A stretch of DNA of 64,000 bases from Sipunculus nudus (GCA_026874595.1 CM049307.1:92854330-92918329); one strand, 5' to 3'; positions 43,685 through 55,604 are shown, numbered from the stretch's first letter. A program made the numbers and translations. Notes: a model not told the origin generated them from the sequence alone.

Positions 43685-44372
43685 CTGAATATATATATAT
43701 AGAACATACTGTTAAAAGTCTTCTCCAACAGAAAGGTCCTTATGGACATCCACAATATTTTACAGTATTGCCTCCGTGTTTATTCCCGTTCGTGCGAATG
43801 TGTTAGTGTGTTTGTTCACAACAAAACATTTGCAACAAAGAACGGTATCTCAGGACTTTTCCAGGACATTTCGGGAATGGGCAAATAAAGTTTTTGGTGT
43901 GGATTCGTTTCCATGAACGTCATCAAAGAATATCCACAAAAGTACAGTCACTTTTACATAAATTAAACTGGAAATATTGGCTGAGTAAGTGAATGACAGA
44001 GACTTGCATTCATTACAATTTTTAAGCTCTTTAGTTTACATTAAATTCAAGATCAATGCACCAATGGTCAAATCACTGCTCCTCCCCTGACCTCAATAGT
44101 CCGTTAGAAATAGTTTGAACTTCCCGTCAAAAAACATAAATGCACTTTTGCAAAAGAAATATTTAAATATTAAACTATATTTTAAAATATCTTCAAATAT
44201 TAATCAGTAGCCAGTTAACAGGTGTCCTTAAATGTTTTTTTTACAGAGACGATTTTCAGTGCTGTTGACAGTTTTATCATTATAGCACTAAACCCCAACT
44301 ATACTGCATTCTATTTAACATATTTATAGGAAGTGGTAATTCTTGGGGGGAGGGGGACAAAATCACACTCAC

Positions 44373-44541
44373 GTTGTTCGTGAACCAAACTCTTGGAAGT
44401 GGATCTGATGGACCTTCGGTAAACACCGGGTTATGGAACGTCTTATCATGACCCATCCAATCGTTGCGAAACAAAACTTTGCCTCGCCTGAAGGTGTCAC
44501 TGCTGGCGTCAGAGTCACTTCTCAGGGTGTTCTGCGAAGAC
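44373..44541 (-). CDS. cytoplasmic tail exon 1 (left copy)
   Basis: 169 nt. S-S-Q-N-T-L-R-S-D-S-D-A-S-S-D-T-F-R-R-G-K-V then N-D-W-M-G-H-D-K-T-F-H-N-P-V-F. Ser/Asp-rich start suggests phosphorylation sites (inference). Differs from the right copy at F-R-R-G vs F-S-R-G and S-D-P vs A-D-P. Confidence 0.85.
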
Positions 44542-45482
44542 CTGGAAAAATCATTGGAATATCGAAAAGTGGGTTAAAAGAATTTTGGGTTGATTAAGTT
44601 AACAATGTATTAAATACAATCATTAAGTACGTACCATTCCACAGAGTACAGGCAGGCAAAATCATAATTTATTAAAGGAATTCAATGAAAGAAACCTTTC
44701 AAATCTACATTAAATATAAACTTTTAAATATACTTTTTTCAATTCATCCCATGAACGGATATATGTTTAAAATTGGGTAGTCGTAATCTTAATATATAAT
44801 ATGCTACTCGTAGTTTCTTCGTTCTTGAACTGTTTTAACATTTCACCGTTCAGCAGAAAAAAAATGTGACGGCATTGTCGACCACGAGGACAGTTTCTGA
44901 TTATAGTATTTCACTCTTGTTTTTAAACCCCGATGGGTACAGAATTATCTTCTGTACTGAATTTTCCAGCAGAAAGTTACAGCAATCGGCACAGATAAAT
45001 GCATTCCCACACCTATCATGACTATACACTTGGATATGTAATATTTTAAATACATAAGCGTCTTCATAAAAATGTGTGCTGAAGATAAGTTACTGACACC
45101 TGGTTGGAACATTCTGCTCTTATTATAAATGGTGGCCTGTTGAAAGTAATGTCTTCATTCTGATTAGAATCTGTTAAAAACTGCGTAATTATTGCATTGT
45201 TTTTACACAATAGCGATATACCCGTAATTCTGACACGTGACTTGCGACATACAGGGTATTAGTCTCTACGAAATACTGCGGCACGTGAACTTTTTTTAAT
45301 GTTTGCAAGGAATGAATATGTCAGGTTTAATAAGGTATCTTCCCACGACAGTCTTTAGATATTCCGACTGGGCCCGTATAAAAATGGAAAGAAGCCGAAA
45401 TAACATTTCTTGAGTGACCAAGCTCGAATAGCCACCTACGCTAGCTTCTTTCCTATTCTTATATAGGAACCTCTTGACTTAC

Positions 45483-45768
45483 TTGTCAGACTTGACCGGT
45501 TTACGGCGCCTGATGAGAAAGACCACCAGCAGAGTGATGAGTATGACACCGGACGGTACAGACACACCAACGATCATCACCCACAACTGTTGGTTGGATT
45601 GTTTGTAGCTGCAGGGCCAGCCCAGCTCACAGTGACAGGTGTAGGAGGCCACCTTATCGATACAGGTATGGTTGTCAGGGCAGGGTGAGGATGAACACTC
45701 GTCAATATCAATCTGACAGTACGTCCCTGTAAAGCCTTCAGCACACGTACACTCGTACCCGGTAAAAC
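45483..45768 (-). CDS. EGF, calcium-binding-type EGF and transmembrane exon (left copy)
   Basis: 286 nt. G-F-T-G-Y-E-C-T-C-A-E-G-F-T-G-T-Y-C closes the first EGF. D-I-D-E-C-S-S-S-P-C-P-D-N-H-T-C then S-Y-T-C-H-C-E-L-G-W is a second, with the D-x-D-E-C start seen in calcium-binding EGFs. Then comes a ~23-residue hydrophobic helix (W-V-M-I-V-G to V-V-F-L-I) and R-R-R-K-P-V-K stop-transfer residues, giving a type I single-pass protein. Same sequence as 47697-47982 apart from mostly silent changes. Confidence 0.88.
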
Positions 45769-45895
45769 CTGGATGTGTGGCGGTTTAATACAATACAAAG
45801 GAATGGTTATTACAAGAAAAAAATGTCATATTCACTGCACGTATAATGTGGACTCTAATATATGTTTAAAAACCCAAACCTCCGTCTATAGATAT

Positions 45896-45897
45896 AA

Positions 45898-45949
<52 letters not shown>
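45896..45949. repeat. (TA)n microsatellite, palindrome 2 left arm
   Basis: Counterpart of 47502-47580; shorter than its mate. Confidence 0.93.
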
Positions 45950-45951
<2 letters not shown>

Positions 45952-46191
45952 CGATTACCATTAATCTTGTAGGTGAATAGGAATGTATATTGACTAACCA
46001 TTTATCTTGGTTGGTGCGAAGTAATGTATATTTGAATACTGTTTTTCTCGTAGGTGAGCAATCTTTATTTACTCTATATCTTATATATCTTGAGGAATTT
46101 AATTTGATTACCGCTTATCTTGTAGGTTCAAATTAATGTAGAAATGATAATTTACTGTGTTGTACGTGCGGCGTAATGTTTATATGCTAAC

Positions 46192-46333
46192 CGTTTATCC
46201 TGTTGGTGCCGGAGCAGTCGGAATCATTTTCTGGGCCGCGACAAGTTCCGTTATTGAGACATTTTCCTTCCAGGACAAAAACCTTTAGGCTAAGGACCTC
46301 GGACCGGCCACCATTTCCATCTTCGGCTATAAG
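46192..46333 (-). CDS. end of Big_9-like domain plus first EGF half (left copy)
   Basis: 142 nt. L-I-A-E-D-G-N-G-G-R-S-E-V-L-S-L-K-V-F-V-L-E completes the Big_9-like repeat. G-K-C-L-N-N-G-T-C-R-G-P-E-N-D-S-D-C starts an EGF-like module. It is in phase 0 with exon 46560-46940 on the same strand. Donor GTTAGC. Confidence 0.83.
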
Positions 46334-46480
46334 CTAAATAATTTCGAATTATTAAATTAACGCATCCTGCTTTCGTTATATGTATTCCTAAAAACCGAAT
46401 TCTTTATCAAAATACTATACCTTACAACCGTTTGAAAACTTCTTAAGATGTCATTATTCTAATATTGAATTATTAAAATT

Positions 46481-46980
46481 ACATACAAAAAATATCCGAA
46501 AATACACACCTTGGAGCAACAAATAATCAATCGGAATAAAAAGTTAATTTCAAACAAACCTTAATTTCATCTAAGCCATGGTACCCAGTCTTCGGGGTGT
46601 ATTTGATTATTTGGGCTACCATACTAATTTGGTTTGATGTTGTTCCGTCCAATAGATAACAGGGGACTGGGAAAGCGGGTGCTGCTACTGAATCCTTCAT
46701 CGACGGCTTCAGTTGGGGAGTCCAAGCAGTGACTCTGGTTGTACGCCAGTAGGCGAGACTCTTTGGAAACATACACGGTTTCATTATCCACAGAATCTAG
46801 AGCCAATGATAGTTTGTCAAGTCCATCTACGTCTATCCCAACCACGATAAATGTAATACTTTCATACATCTCTCCAGCTATGCCGTTTTGCTCTATGGTA
46901 ACCCCAACAGTATTTTCACTGGTGTTCACTCGGCCTTCTTCTGACAGGAAAGGTGTGTATTTTCAGATAATTTTATATTG
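46481..46980. other. palindrome 2 spacer (single-copy)
   Basis: 500 bp of single-copy sequence between the arms; it contains the minus-strand exon 46560-46940. Confidence 0.88.
46560..46940 (-). pseudogene. second cadherin/Big_9-like exon, inverted and frameshifted
   Basis: Acceptor CTGTCAG, donor GTTTGT. It opens E-G-R-V-N-T-S-E-N-T-V and continues V-G-I-D-V-D-G-L-D-K-L-S and V-S-K-E-S-R-L-L-A-Y-N. It ends I-I-K-Y-T-P-K-T-G-Y-H-G-L-D-E-I-K. The Y-T-P-x-x-G-Y-x-G-x-D ending is typical of Big_9/cadherin-like repeats. The first part is open in one frame and the last part in another, so a one-base lesion lies near 46690-46720. By content it belongs between 40169-40595 and the EGF exons, but it is on the minus strand and continues into the left arm only. 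Confidence 0.8.
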
Positions 46981-47127
46981 AATTTTAATAATTCAATATT
47001 AGAATAATGACATCTTAAGAAGTTTTCAAACGGTTGTAAGGTATAGTATTTTGATAAAGAATTCGGTTTTTAGGAATTCATATAACGAAAGCAGGATGCG
47101 TTAATTTAATAATTCGAAATTATTTAG

Positions 47128-47269
47128 CTTATAGCCGAAGATGGAAAAGGTGGCCGGTCCGAGGTCCTTGGCATAAAGGTTTTTGTCCTGGAAGGAAAAT
47201 GTCTCAACAACGGAACTTGTCGCGGCCCAGAAAATGATTCCGACTGCTCCGGCACCAACAGGATAAACG
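47128..47269 (+). CDS. end of Big_9-like domain plus first EGF half (right copy)
   Basis: 142 nt, L-I-A-E-D-G-K-G-G-R-S-E-V-L-G-I-K-V-F then the same C-L-N-N-G-T-C-R-G start of EGF. Its natural upstream exon on the plus strand is absent: the only copy of that exon is in the spacer on the other strand. Confidence 0.83.
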
Positions 47270-47500
47270 GTTAGCATATAAACATTACTCCGCACGTACA
47301 ACACAGTAAATTATCATTAATTTGAACCTACAAGATAAACGGTAATCAAATTAAATTCCTCAAGATATATAAGGTATAGAGTAAATATGGATTGCTCACC
47401 TACGAGAAAAACGGTATTCAAATATACATTACTTCGCACCAACCAAGATAAATGGTTAGTCAATATACATTCCTATTCACCTACAAAATTAATGGTAATC

Positions 47501-47501
<1 letters not shown>

Positions 47502-47556
<55 letters not shown>

Positions 47557-47580
47557 TTTATATATATATATATATATATA
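47502..47580. repeat. (TA)n microsatellite, palindrome 2 right arm
   Basis: Two TA tracts separated by TTCATT; longer than the left-arm mate. Confidence 0.93.
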
Positions 47581-47696
47581 GACGGAGGTTTGGGTTTTTA
47601 AACATATATTAGAGTCCACATTATACGTGCAGTGAATATGATATTTTTTCTTGTAATAACCATTCCTTTGTATTGTATATACCGCCACACATCCAG

Positions 47697-47982
47697 GTTT
47701 TACCGGGTACGAGTGTACGTGTGCTGAAGGCTTCACAGGGACGTACTGTCAGATTGATATTGACGAGTGTTCATCCTCACCCTGCCCTGACAACCATACC
47801 TGTATCGATAAGGTGGCCTCCTACACCTGTCACTGTGAGCTGGGCTGGCCCTGCAGCTACAAACAATCCAACCAGCAGTTGTGGGTGATGATCGTTGGTG
47901 TGTCTGTACCGTCCGGTGTCATACTCATCACTCTGCTGGTGGTATTTCTCATCAGGCGCCGTAAACCGGTCAAGTCTGACAA
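47697..47982 (+). CDS. EGF, calcium-binding-type EGF and transmembrane exon (right copy)
   Basis: 286 nt, ATCCAG acceptor, GTAAGT donor. Same EGF, D-I-D-E-C EGF, single hydrophobic helix and R-R-R-K stop-transfer as the left copy. The donor interrupts D-K-S after two bases, and the next exon completes it. Confidence 0.88.
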
Positions 47983-48925
47983 GTAAGTCAAGAGGTTCCT
48001 ATATAAGAATAGGAAAGAAGCTGGCGTAGGTGGCTATTCGAGCTTGGTCACTCAAGAAATGTTATTTCGGCTTCTTTCCATTTTTATACGGACCCAGTCG
48101 GAATATCTAAAGACTGTCGTGGGAAGATACCTTATAAAACCTGACATATTCATTCCTTGCAAACATTAAAAAAAGTTCACGTGCCGCAGTATTTCGTAGA
48201 GACTAATACCCTGTATGTCGCAAGTCACGTGTCAGAATTACGGGTATATCGCTATTGTGTAAAAACAACGCAATAATTACGCAGTTTTTAACAGATTCTA
48301 ATCAGAATGAAGACATTACTTTCAACAGGCCACCATTTATAATAAGAGCAGAATGTTCCAACCAGGTGTCAGTAACTTATCTTCAGCACACATTTTCATG
48401 AAGACGCTTATGTATTTAAAATATTACATATCCAAGTGTATAGTCATGATAGGTGTGGGAATGCATTTATCTGTGCCGATTGCTGTAACTTTCTGCTGGA
48501 AAATTCAGTACGGAAGATAATTCTGTACCCATCGGGGTTTAAAAACAAGAGTGAAATACTATAATCAGAAACTGTCCTCGTGGTCGACAATGCCGTCACA
48601 TATTTTTTTCTGCTGAACGGTGAAATGTTAAAACAGTTCAAGAATGAAGAAACTACGAGTAGCATTTTAATTATTAAGATTACGACTAATCAATTTTAAA
48701 CATATATCCGTTCATGGGATAAATTGAAAATAGTATATTTAAAAGTTTATATTTAATGTAGATTTGAAAGGTGTCTTTCATTGAATTCCTTTAATAAATT
48801 ATGATTTTGCCTGCCTGTACTCTGTGGAATGGTACGTACTTAATGATTGTATTTAATACTTCGTTAACTTAATCAACCCAAAATTCTTGTAACCCACTTT
48901 TCGATATTCCAATGGTTTTTTCCAG

Positions 48926-49094
48926 GTCTTCGCAGAACACCCTGAGAAGTGACTCTGACGCCAGCAGTGACACCTTCAGTCGAGGCAAAGTTTTGTTTCG
49001 CAACGATTGGATGGGTCATGATAAGACGTTCCATAACCCGGTGTTTACCGAAGGTCCAGCAGATCCACTTCCAAGAGTTTGGTTCACGAACAAC
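48926..49094 (+). CDS. cytoplasmic tail exon 1 (right copy)
   Basis: 169 nt between TTTCCAG and GTGAGT. S-S-Q-N-T-L-R-S-D-S-D, then G-K-V-L-F-R-N-D-W-M-G-H-D and V-W-F-T-N-N. In phase with 47697-47982 and 49793-49987. Confidence 0.87.
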
Positions 49095-49792
49095 GTGAGT
49101 GTGATTTTGTCCCCCTCCCCCCAAGAATTACCACTTCCTATAAATATGTTGAATAGAATGCAGTATAGTTGGGGTTTAGTGCTATAATGATAAAACTGTC
49201 CACAGCACTGAAAATCGTCTCTGTAAAAAACATTTAAGGACACCTGTTAACTGGCTACTGATTAATATTTGAAGATATTTTAAAATATATTTTAATATTT
49301 AAATATTTCTTTTGCAAAAGTGCATTTATGTTTTTTGACGGGAAGTTCAAACTATTTCTAACGGACTATTGAGGTCAGGGGAGGAGCAGTGATTTGACCA
49401 TTGGTGCATTGATCTTGAATTTAATGTAAACTAAAGAGCTTAAAAATTGTAATGAATGCAAGTCTCTGTCATTCACTTACTCAGCCAATATTTCCAGTTT
49501 AATTTATGTAAAAGTGACTGTACTTTTGTGGATATTCTTTGATGACGTTCATGGAAACGAATCATGTTCCAGATCCACACCAAAAACTTTATTTGCCCAT
49601 TCCCGAAATGTCCTGGAAAAGTCCTGAGATACCGTTCTTTGTTGCAAATGTTTTGTTGTGAACAAACACACTAACACATTCGCACGAACGGGAATAAACA
49701 CGGAGGCAATACTGTAAAATATTGTGGATGTCCATAAGGACCTTTCTGTTGGAGAAGACTTTTAACAGTATGTTCTATATATATATATTCAG

Positions 49793-49987
49793 GCAAATGC
49801 TGAGGAGCCGGAACCAGATTATGATCTTCCCATTAAGATTCCTCGGGTAGAGTTGAAGACTCTCTCACCCCGGCCGGGTCGCTCCTCCCGTCACGGCCAG
49901 TCTCCAAGGACACAGCATCAGCTTCACCACGGTAACATAAAATCTAAAGGCCTTCCTAGAACACCATGGGGCAAAATGCCTGTATAA
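49793..49987 (+). CDS. cytoplasmic tail exon 2 with stop (right copy)
   Basis: A-N-A-E-E-P-E-P-D-Y-D-L-P-I-K, then L-S-P-R-P-G-R-S-S-R-H-G and ends P-W-G-K-M-P-V and TAA. D-Y-D-L-P resembles an acidic tyrosine motif; function unknown. Last coding exon of the plus-strand gene unless the candidate exon at 51793 is used. Confidence 0.87.
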   Translation, partial: ANAEEPEPDYDLPIKIPRVELKTLSPRPGRSSRHGQSPRTQHQLHHGNIKSKGLPRTPWGKMPV

Positions 49988-51090
49988 CGTCGAATGCAAA
50001 GGACGTTTACATTTGATTTAAAGGTGATATTCAGATTAAACGAGCAGTGTGTACCAAAAATATGACTGTGTAACCTGTGAGTTATACTGAAAGCACCTGA
50101 ACACTGTTCTCCTTTGGGAATAATCTTACATGTATAAACATATTGACTTGTAAATTTTAAATAGTCACTATTGACAGTGGAGGATGTTTTACATCACTCT
50201 AAAGTATCAATAAAGGTGGCTGCTAAATTGCTTGTCTAAATGAAATATTATCAACTACAATTAGGCTGGCGTTTTAATGAATTTTTCCTTGCATAGATTA
50301 AATTTTACACGTATCTGGCTGCCTCAAGGGGGTTGGCACAGCTTTAAAATATAGTCATTTTTAATAGGTTGTATTATTTCTTTAAGCTATCATAAAATGA
50401 CGCTTGTCCTCCAAGGTAAGATATATATTCAGAAGGAATTTATCATTAATTTATCGTACCAAAATAGCAATAAATACATATTTGTTACCTTGGGCTGTTC
50501 TGTGTGCTTTTGTATGTTTGATAAATGAAATATCACTGTTAGAGGCATGGAAAAGATTTGCAACCATCTTTAAATGTCATGGGAATCTGACTACTACGTT
50601 TTTAATTTTTTCTTATTTTTAAATAGTTGCTGCATAATTTTACCATTGGAAGAACACGCACAAACACACGCAAAGGCCCTGGATGCCATCCATGTGGCAG
50701 TTTTCTAAAAGAAAGAAAGCATACAGATCATATGCATGAGCCTAAGTTAATGGGGGATGGAGTCGACATGTATACAGGATAATTAAACAATGTTACGTTG
50801 CTGGAAGGGATACGGTATAAATAAAAAGGTACTTGCAAACACTGGGCCACAGGCAGGTCTCCGACTGTATAAAATGTAGAGTGTATGAATATTATCAAAA
50901 CCGAAACAATAACCATAAAAAAGTAAACACGATACAACCAATGTGTCAAGAATATAAATGGATCTTATATAGACATGTGATTGTATTGGTTCCTTCACGT
51001 AAGATAATTTATTGCTAAATTTTATTTATTCGAATAGCCTAAAATTAACAACCCGAAAAGCCTTGGCCAAGATCTAGATTATGCTCAAGT

Positions 51091-53396
51091 TAAGCTTTTA
51101 TTTAACGGGATATTCACTGACCTGATTTGTATAGCAATATTTTCCGGGATGGAGAAAACAATCTGTTTCTTATAAACAATCATAAATGATTTTAAATAAA
51201 TAAATAAATTACAATAATTAAGTGGGAACGATAATAACTTGGTCCTTTCAAGGATTGCATTTGTCTATAGTGTGAAAGAAGCCCTCCAGGTGACACTCTG
51301 GTCAAGGGCCGTGTAAAATATGCTTTGATGAAGTGGTAATTTTCCATCTGGACGGGAACTTTGTCCAGCCTGCCCTCGTTTAAACGTGTTAATGTCATTT
51401 TATTTCCCTATGATATTATATATTTACCGAATATAACATGAAAACATACTAATTTAATTTAATTTATACATAAGAGTTTGAGATGATGCAAGCAAAATGC
51501 TTTGTTGAGTGGCAATGACGTGTGAAAAAGAATTTAGGTAACTATCTAACAAACCCCACACAGATATTTAAACGGACTTCAGAAGCTTTATACGCCATTA
51601 CGCCTAGAGTATACATGGAAAATTACTCTAACGACTTGTCATTTGTATTTCATATAATATATGTTTCTTTCTCAGCATGGAAATCCATTTAGAATCCAAT
51701 GGTGTTCTGGCAAGTTTCTAATAATTTTATCAATTATGTTATTTGCATTGTCATATTTAATAATTTTTAGTATTAAACCACTGTTTTTCCAGAGAAGTAC
51801 TGATCACAGGAGTTCTAGCGAGTCTTTCTTAGTACACCAATTAAAAGCGCACTAAAATAGATGCCCACTGACATCCACCCGTGACCATACACATATATGC
51901 ATTCTTCTGGCACTCGTACAAACTGATATATACACACATACACTTTAGTCAGGCACACTTAAGCTGTTCAAGAACAAGAACAGAAATACTCCAAAAATGA
52001 TTCTGAAAAAAAATAAAACATAAACTATAGATCACGGCAAATGGTGCATACTAGTAATTCTCTTATCGCATATCATTATATGAATGAATGAAATGCAGGT
52101 GAAAAATTGTATTAGTTAATATTCATAATGATTATCATGAAAATCCACCAGATTTTTGGTAGATCATCACGTCACCACCAAGGTGTTGCTACCTCTGACA
52201 TCAATAAATATGTATGGGAATCGGAGATATTATATTGATAAATATTTCTGTTGAGTTTTATAAAACACAATTTATCATTTTCTGGATAAGTTTTCTTGGC
52301 GACACCACAGAGTAGTCTAGTGACTTAATTAAATATGCGTTAATTTTGCCCATAATCCAACTCAGGCGAGATAATATATTGTTTAGTAGGTTGGTGAGTT
52401 TCGTGAAAATCCATCAAATCCCAGGAAAATTAATGTTAACCGTCGCCAATAGATATCGCTAGTGTGCAGTGTCTTTTTTTATATGAATACCTGGATACGG
52501 GGCTTCAGATACAATCTTTATCTGTTAAATAATATAAAAAAGGCTGTTTAGTCAGTTCTAATGTGGAGTGGCAACTGAATGTGCCTACAATTATAGGTTC
52601 TATATTAGCATGATCTGTGTTACCGTGGCGACACCACAACGTTGCCTGTAACGTTATTAAATATACGTGGATATTGCCCATAATCGAACTCGGGCGAGAT
52701 AATCTATTGGTAAGGAGTTATGTCAGTTTCGTGAAAATCCATCAAATCCCTAGAAAATTTCGCTGCGACACTTAAAGGACAGACGGGCAGACTGTGGGTA
52801 TACCGTTATACGTCCCGTCATAGACAGGCGTATAACAAGGAATATGTAATGATATGTAAGAAAAATTGGATTGAATTCAACAGCACTGCCAATGAGTCGG
52901 GGAATATTACCAAGGCGGGGTAACCACTTGTGACACTGAAACTTACAACACCACTTGTTAATTTCAGGTGCCTCAGCGCACCTGTGTGCACTAACAAACA
53001 AGGTGAACCCTGTTGGTGGCCTGCCTGGTTATTCTAGAAATGTACAAAGCCATGCAAATAAGTACACGCGAACTGAAATTAACACCACTGTGCATGAAAT
53101 AAATTACCTAACTGGTTATGAACCAGGTGTGACACTAAAACTCACAACCTTTAATTTGGCTGTTTTAGGATCTTGGGCTTACCGGTGTGTACTAAAAAAG
53201 TATAGCGATTTCTCTTTCTAAATTAAAAGGATTTATTAGATTAATTTTACAATTTTTTCTAGTCCGATTTTTTAACAAAGTTTGCACACAACTTGCAAAA
53301 GATCTAAATCAAAGCCAGGACCAGTTTGATTGTGCGGCATGGATACGTTGTGCGTAATATACTAAAGAGCGACATACATTGTTTAAGAATTAGAAG
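51091..53396. repeat. intergenic repeats downstream of the palindromes
   Basis: Two related blocks at about 52290-52440 and 52615-52760 share GGCGACACCACA, TTGCCCATAATC.AACTC.GGCGAGATAAT and GTTTCGTGAAAATCCATCAAATCCC. This 'gtgaaaatccatcaa' wording is a familiar bivalve dispersed repeat. A second pair near 52938 and 53130 shares GTGACACT.AAACT.ACAAC. No gene supported. Confidence 0.6.
51793..51855 (+). other. possible alternative 3' exon
   Basis: A pyrimidine-rich TTTTTCCAG is followed by 20 open codons (R-S-T-D-H-R-S-S-S-E-S-F-L-V-H-Q) and TAA. The acceptor and Ser-rich composition fit an alternative tail of the gene just upstream, but no transcript evidence exists and this may be chance. 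Confidence 0.25.
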
Positions 53397-53609
53397 CCAG
53401 GGGCGGATCCAGGATTTAGGAAAAAGGGGGGTCAAACCCAGGAGGACAAATGAAAACCCTTAAAAAGGTCCTCAGGTCTGAAAAAGGGGATGGGGGGTCC
53501 AGGCGGCAAAATTGTGTCTGAAGCCCTTAAAAACGTTGTTTCTGATGAAAAGGGGGGGGGGGGGGGGGGGTCCGGACCCCCTGGACCCCCCCTCTGGATC
53601 CGCTTCTGG
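53397..53609. mobile_element. small foldback/MITE-like element with GGATCC ends
   Basis: Starts CCAGGGGCGGATCCAGG and ends CTGGATCCGCTTCTGG, so the ends are inverted repeats. Interior holds G-runs and GGACCCCCTGGACCCCCC. Similar ends are seen at 6890-6905, 10945-10970 and 62205-62462. Confidence 0.6.
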
Positions 53610-55162
53610 AAGCTTACACTTAATGTTAATCTACTTGTGAAAAACAGAGATTCATACACGTGTACCTATGAAGATATTCATACAATATTCATACATGTAT
53701 ACGCAAATTCACATATAGAGACAGAAATAACCATAAACAGATGTACAGACATACCTGTTGTCATAGCTGAAGTACCCTTCATCTATTAATGGGATTAAGA
53801 ACTCGGATTTTTATTATTATAATTATTATTGTTATTATTATTATTTTTGGTAATATTATTATTACTATGATAATTATTATCATTACATTCAAAGTCCCAT
53901 AGCAAACACATATGAAGACACGTGGTCTTATAGCTTTGTATCTATATCTTCATAAAAAAACCTCACAGCCTAATGTAAAATAATGTACTGAAAATGCATG
54001 ATTTCTAGGGTCATGGGTGCCAACATCGAGGGTTTCGATTAAAAACATTTTAAAAATTGCTAATTATACCTATGCCTGGAGGTTATGTATTCATCGCCGT
54101 TTGTTGGAGTATCTGTTGGCAGTTCTATTCAAACTGTTTGGAACGCATTTTGATGAATTTTTGTGGATAATTATGGTAACAACGGAGGAACAATCCATTA
54201 AAACTGGGAATATTCGGGATCACAATAATATGTTCTTCTTTGAATGATTCGTTACAATTATAAGATAGTGAAAGGTATAGAATTCACTATTTTTGGTTAA
54301 AATTTCCTTACTGGATGAACATTTTTACAGCCCACAAGGTGCGCAGATGTCACCCATTTTGGCCGTATTTTGTCTTTCGGAAGCTGATCTGTGTTTGAAT
54401 GTTTGACCGCGACACTCAGTTCTCTCGGTTTCGTTTCATATGATTGGCCTTTTGTACCATACATCAAAGTTTGATCAGTTTCCTTGTAATTGTCCAACCA
54501 TCTAAAATGTTGGCAGAGGTATGCACGTGGTCTATAACTGCTTTCTTGTTATTTCTTATTATTCTTGCATTCACGACTGGCATATAATCGGAGGAATATT
54601 TTCTTTTTTTATTGCTTTTGCCTGTACTCCCTGCCGTCGATATTTGTGGCAAACTTATGATTCGTTTTGGTATGTTTTGTACGTTTAAGTGAAATTGACA
54701 TAAGTAGGTCAAGGGGCGGAGCTTAGAGCTGTCATAGATTGTCAGTCTATCCATCCACAGTTTTTCGGATATTCGACCACATACATCAAATTTTGTCTTT
54801 TGAAAGATTGCAATAGTGAACCTCGTTGACCTCAAATAAGAAAAACAGACAGATTATAGAAAATAATTTTAATATTGCCGCTTTTATATCGTTGGATTCA
54901 AAGTGCTCTCTCCCCAATGTCATATTTATTTTTTTCAGCTTTGACGTCATTCCGATGACTATCGAGTGTTGCTCAGTCTCTCGGTGACCGATAAGATTTT
55001 GACGTCAGACACTGGGCTTTATACTTGAGAACTTTTACAGAAAAGTCCATTTCCCTAAAGAGGACTTGTCTGCAAGCTTAATATTAACTGGTCGTGAAGA
55101 AATGGTACATTTGCAACAAAGTTAGATCATAGAAAGCGATGTGTTACTTTGAAGTTATTTTG

Positions 55163-55553
55163 CTCATTAACTTGACCAATTAAAGCTGGAATTAGAGTGT
55201 CATAATGTAATTACCGTTAAATGCGTTTTGTCGACCATCACAAATTCCCAAGTCTGATCTTTCACTAACTTACTCACTCACTCACTCACTCACTCTGTTG
55301 GTAATTCTGTATCTTGTGATTTTATGTTCCTCTCTCTCTCTCTCTCTCCTCGTCCTCCTCCTTTTTCTTCGCTGTGTCTCCCAGTTTTTTGAGTCGTCCA
55401 AGGATATTTCACATTTTGCTCCTTAATTTGACCAATTAAAGCTTGGATTAGAGTGTTATAGCCTTATTACTGTGAAATGGATTTTGTCGACCATAACAAA
55501 TTTGTAAGTCTGATCTTTCACTCACTCACTCACTCACTCACTCACTCACTCAC

Positions 55554-55604
<51 letters not shown>

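Larger units (their letters stand above)
42385..46480 (-). repeat. palindrome 2, left arm (C)
   Basis: About 4.1 kb, reverse complement of 46981-51090 with scattered substitutions and (TA)n length differences. On the minus strand it carries the exons for EGF, TM and cytoplasmic tail (46333 down to 43490). Its left edge (ACTTGAGCAT) directly follows the right arm of palindrome 1. Confidence 0.93.
46981..51090 (+). repeat. palindrome 2, right arm (C')
   Basis: Mate of 42385-46480. It carries the 3' exons on the plus strand, the orientation expected for the gene starting at 32894. It ends at ATGCTCAAGT (51090), after which the sequence is unique. Confidence 0.93.

Noticed and set aside
47387-47581. 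Frames with long I-Y-I-Y repeats
   Set aside because: Translation of the (TA)n microsatellite.
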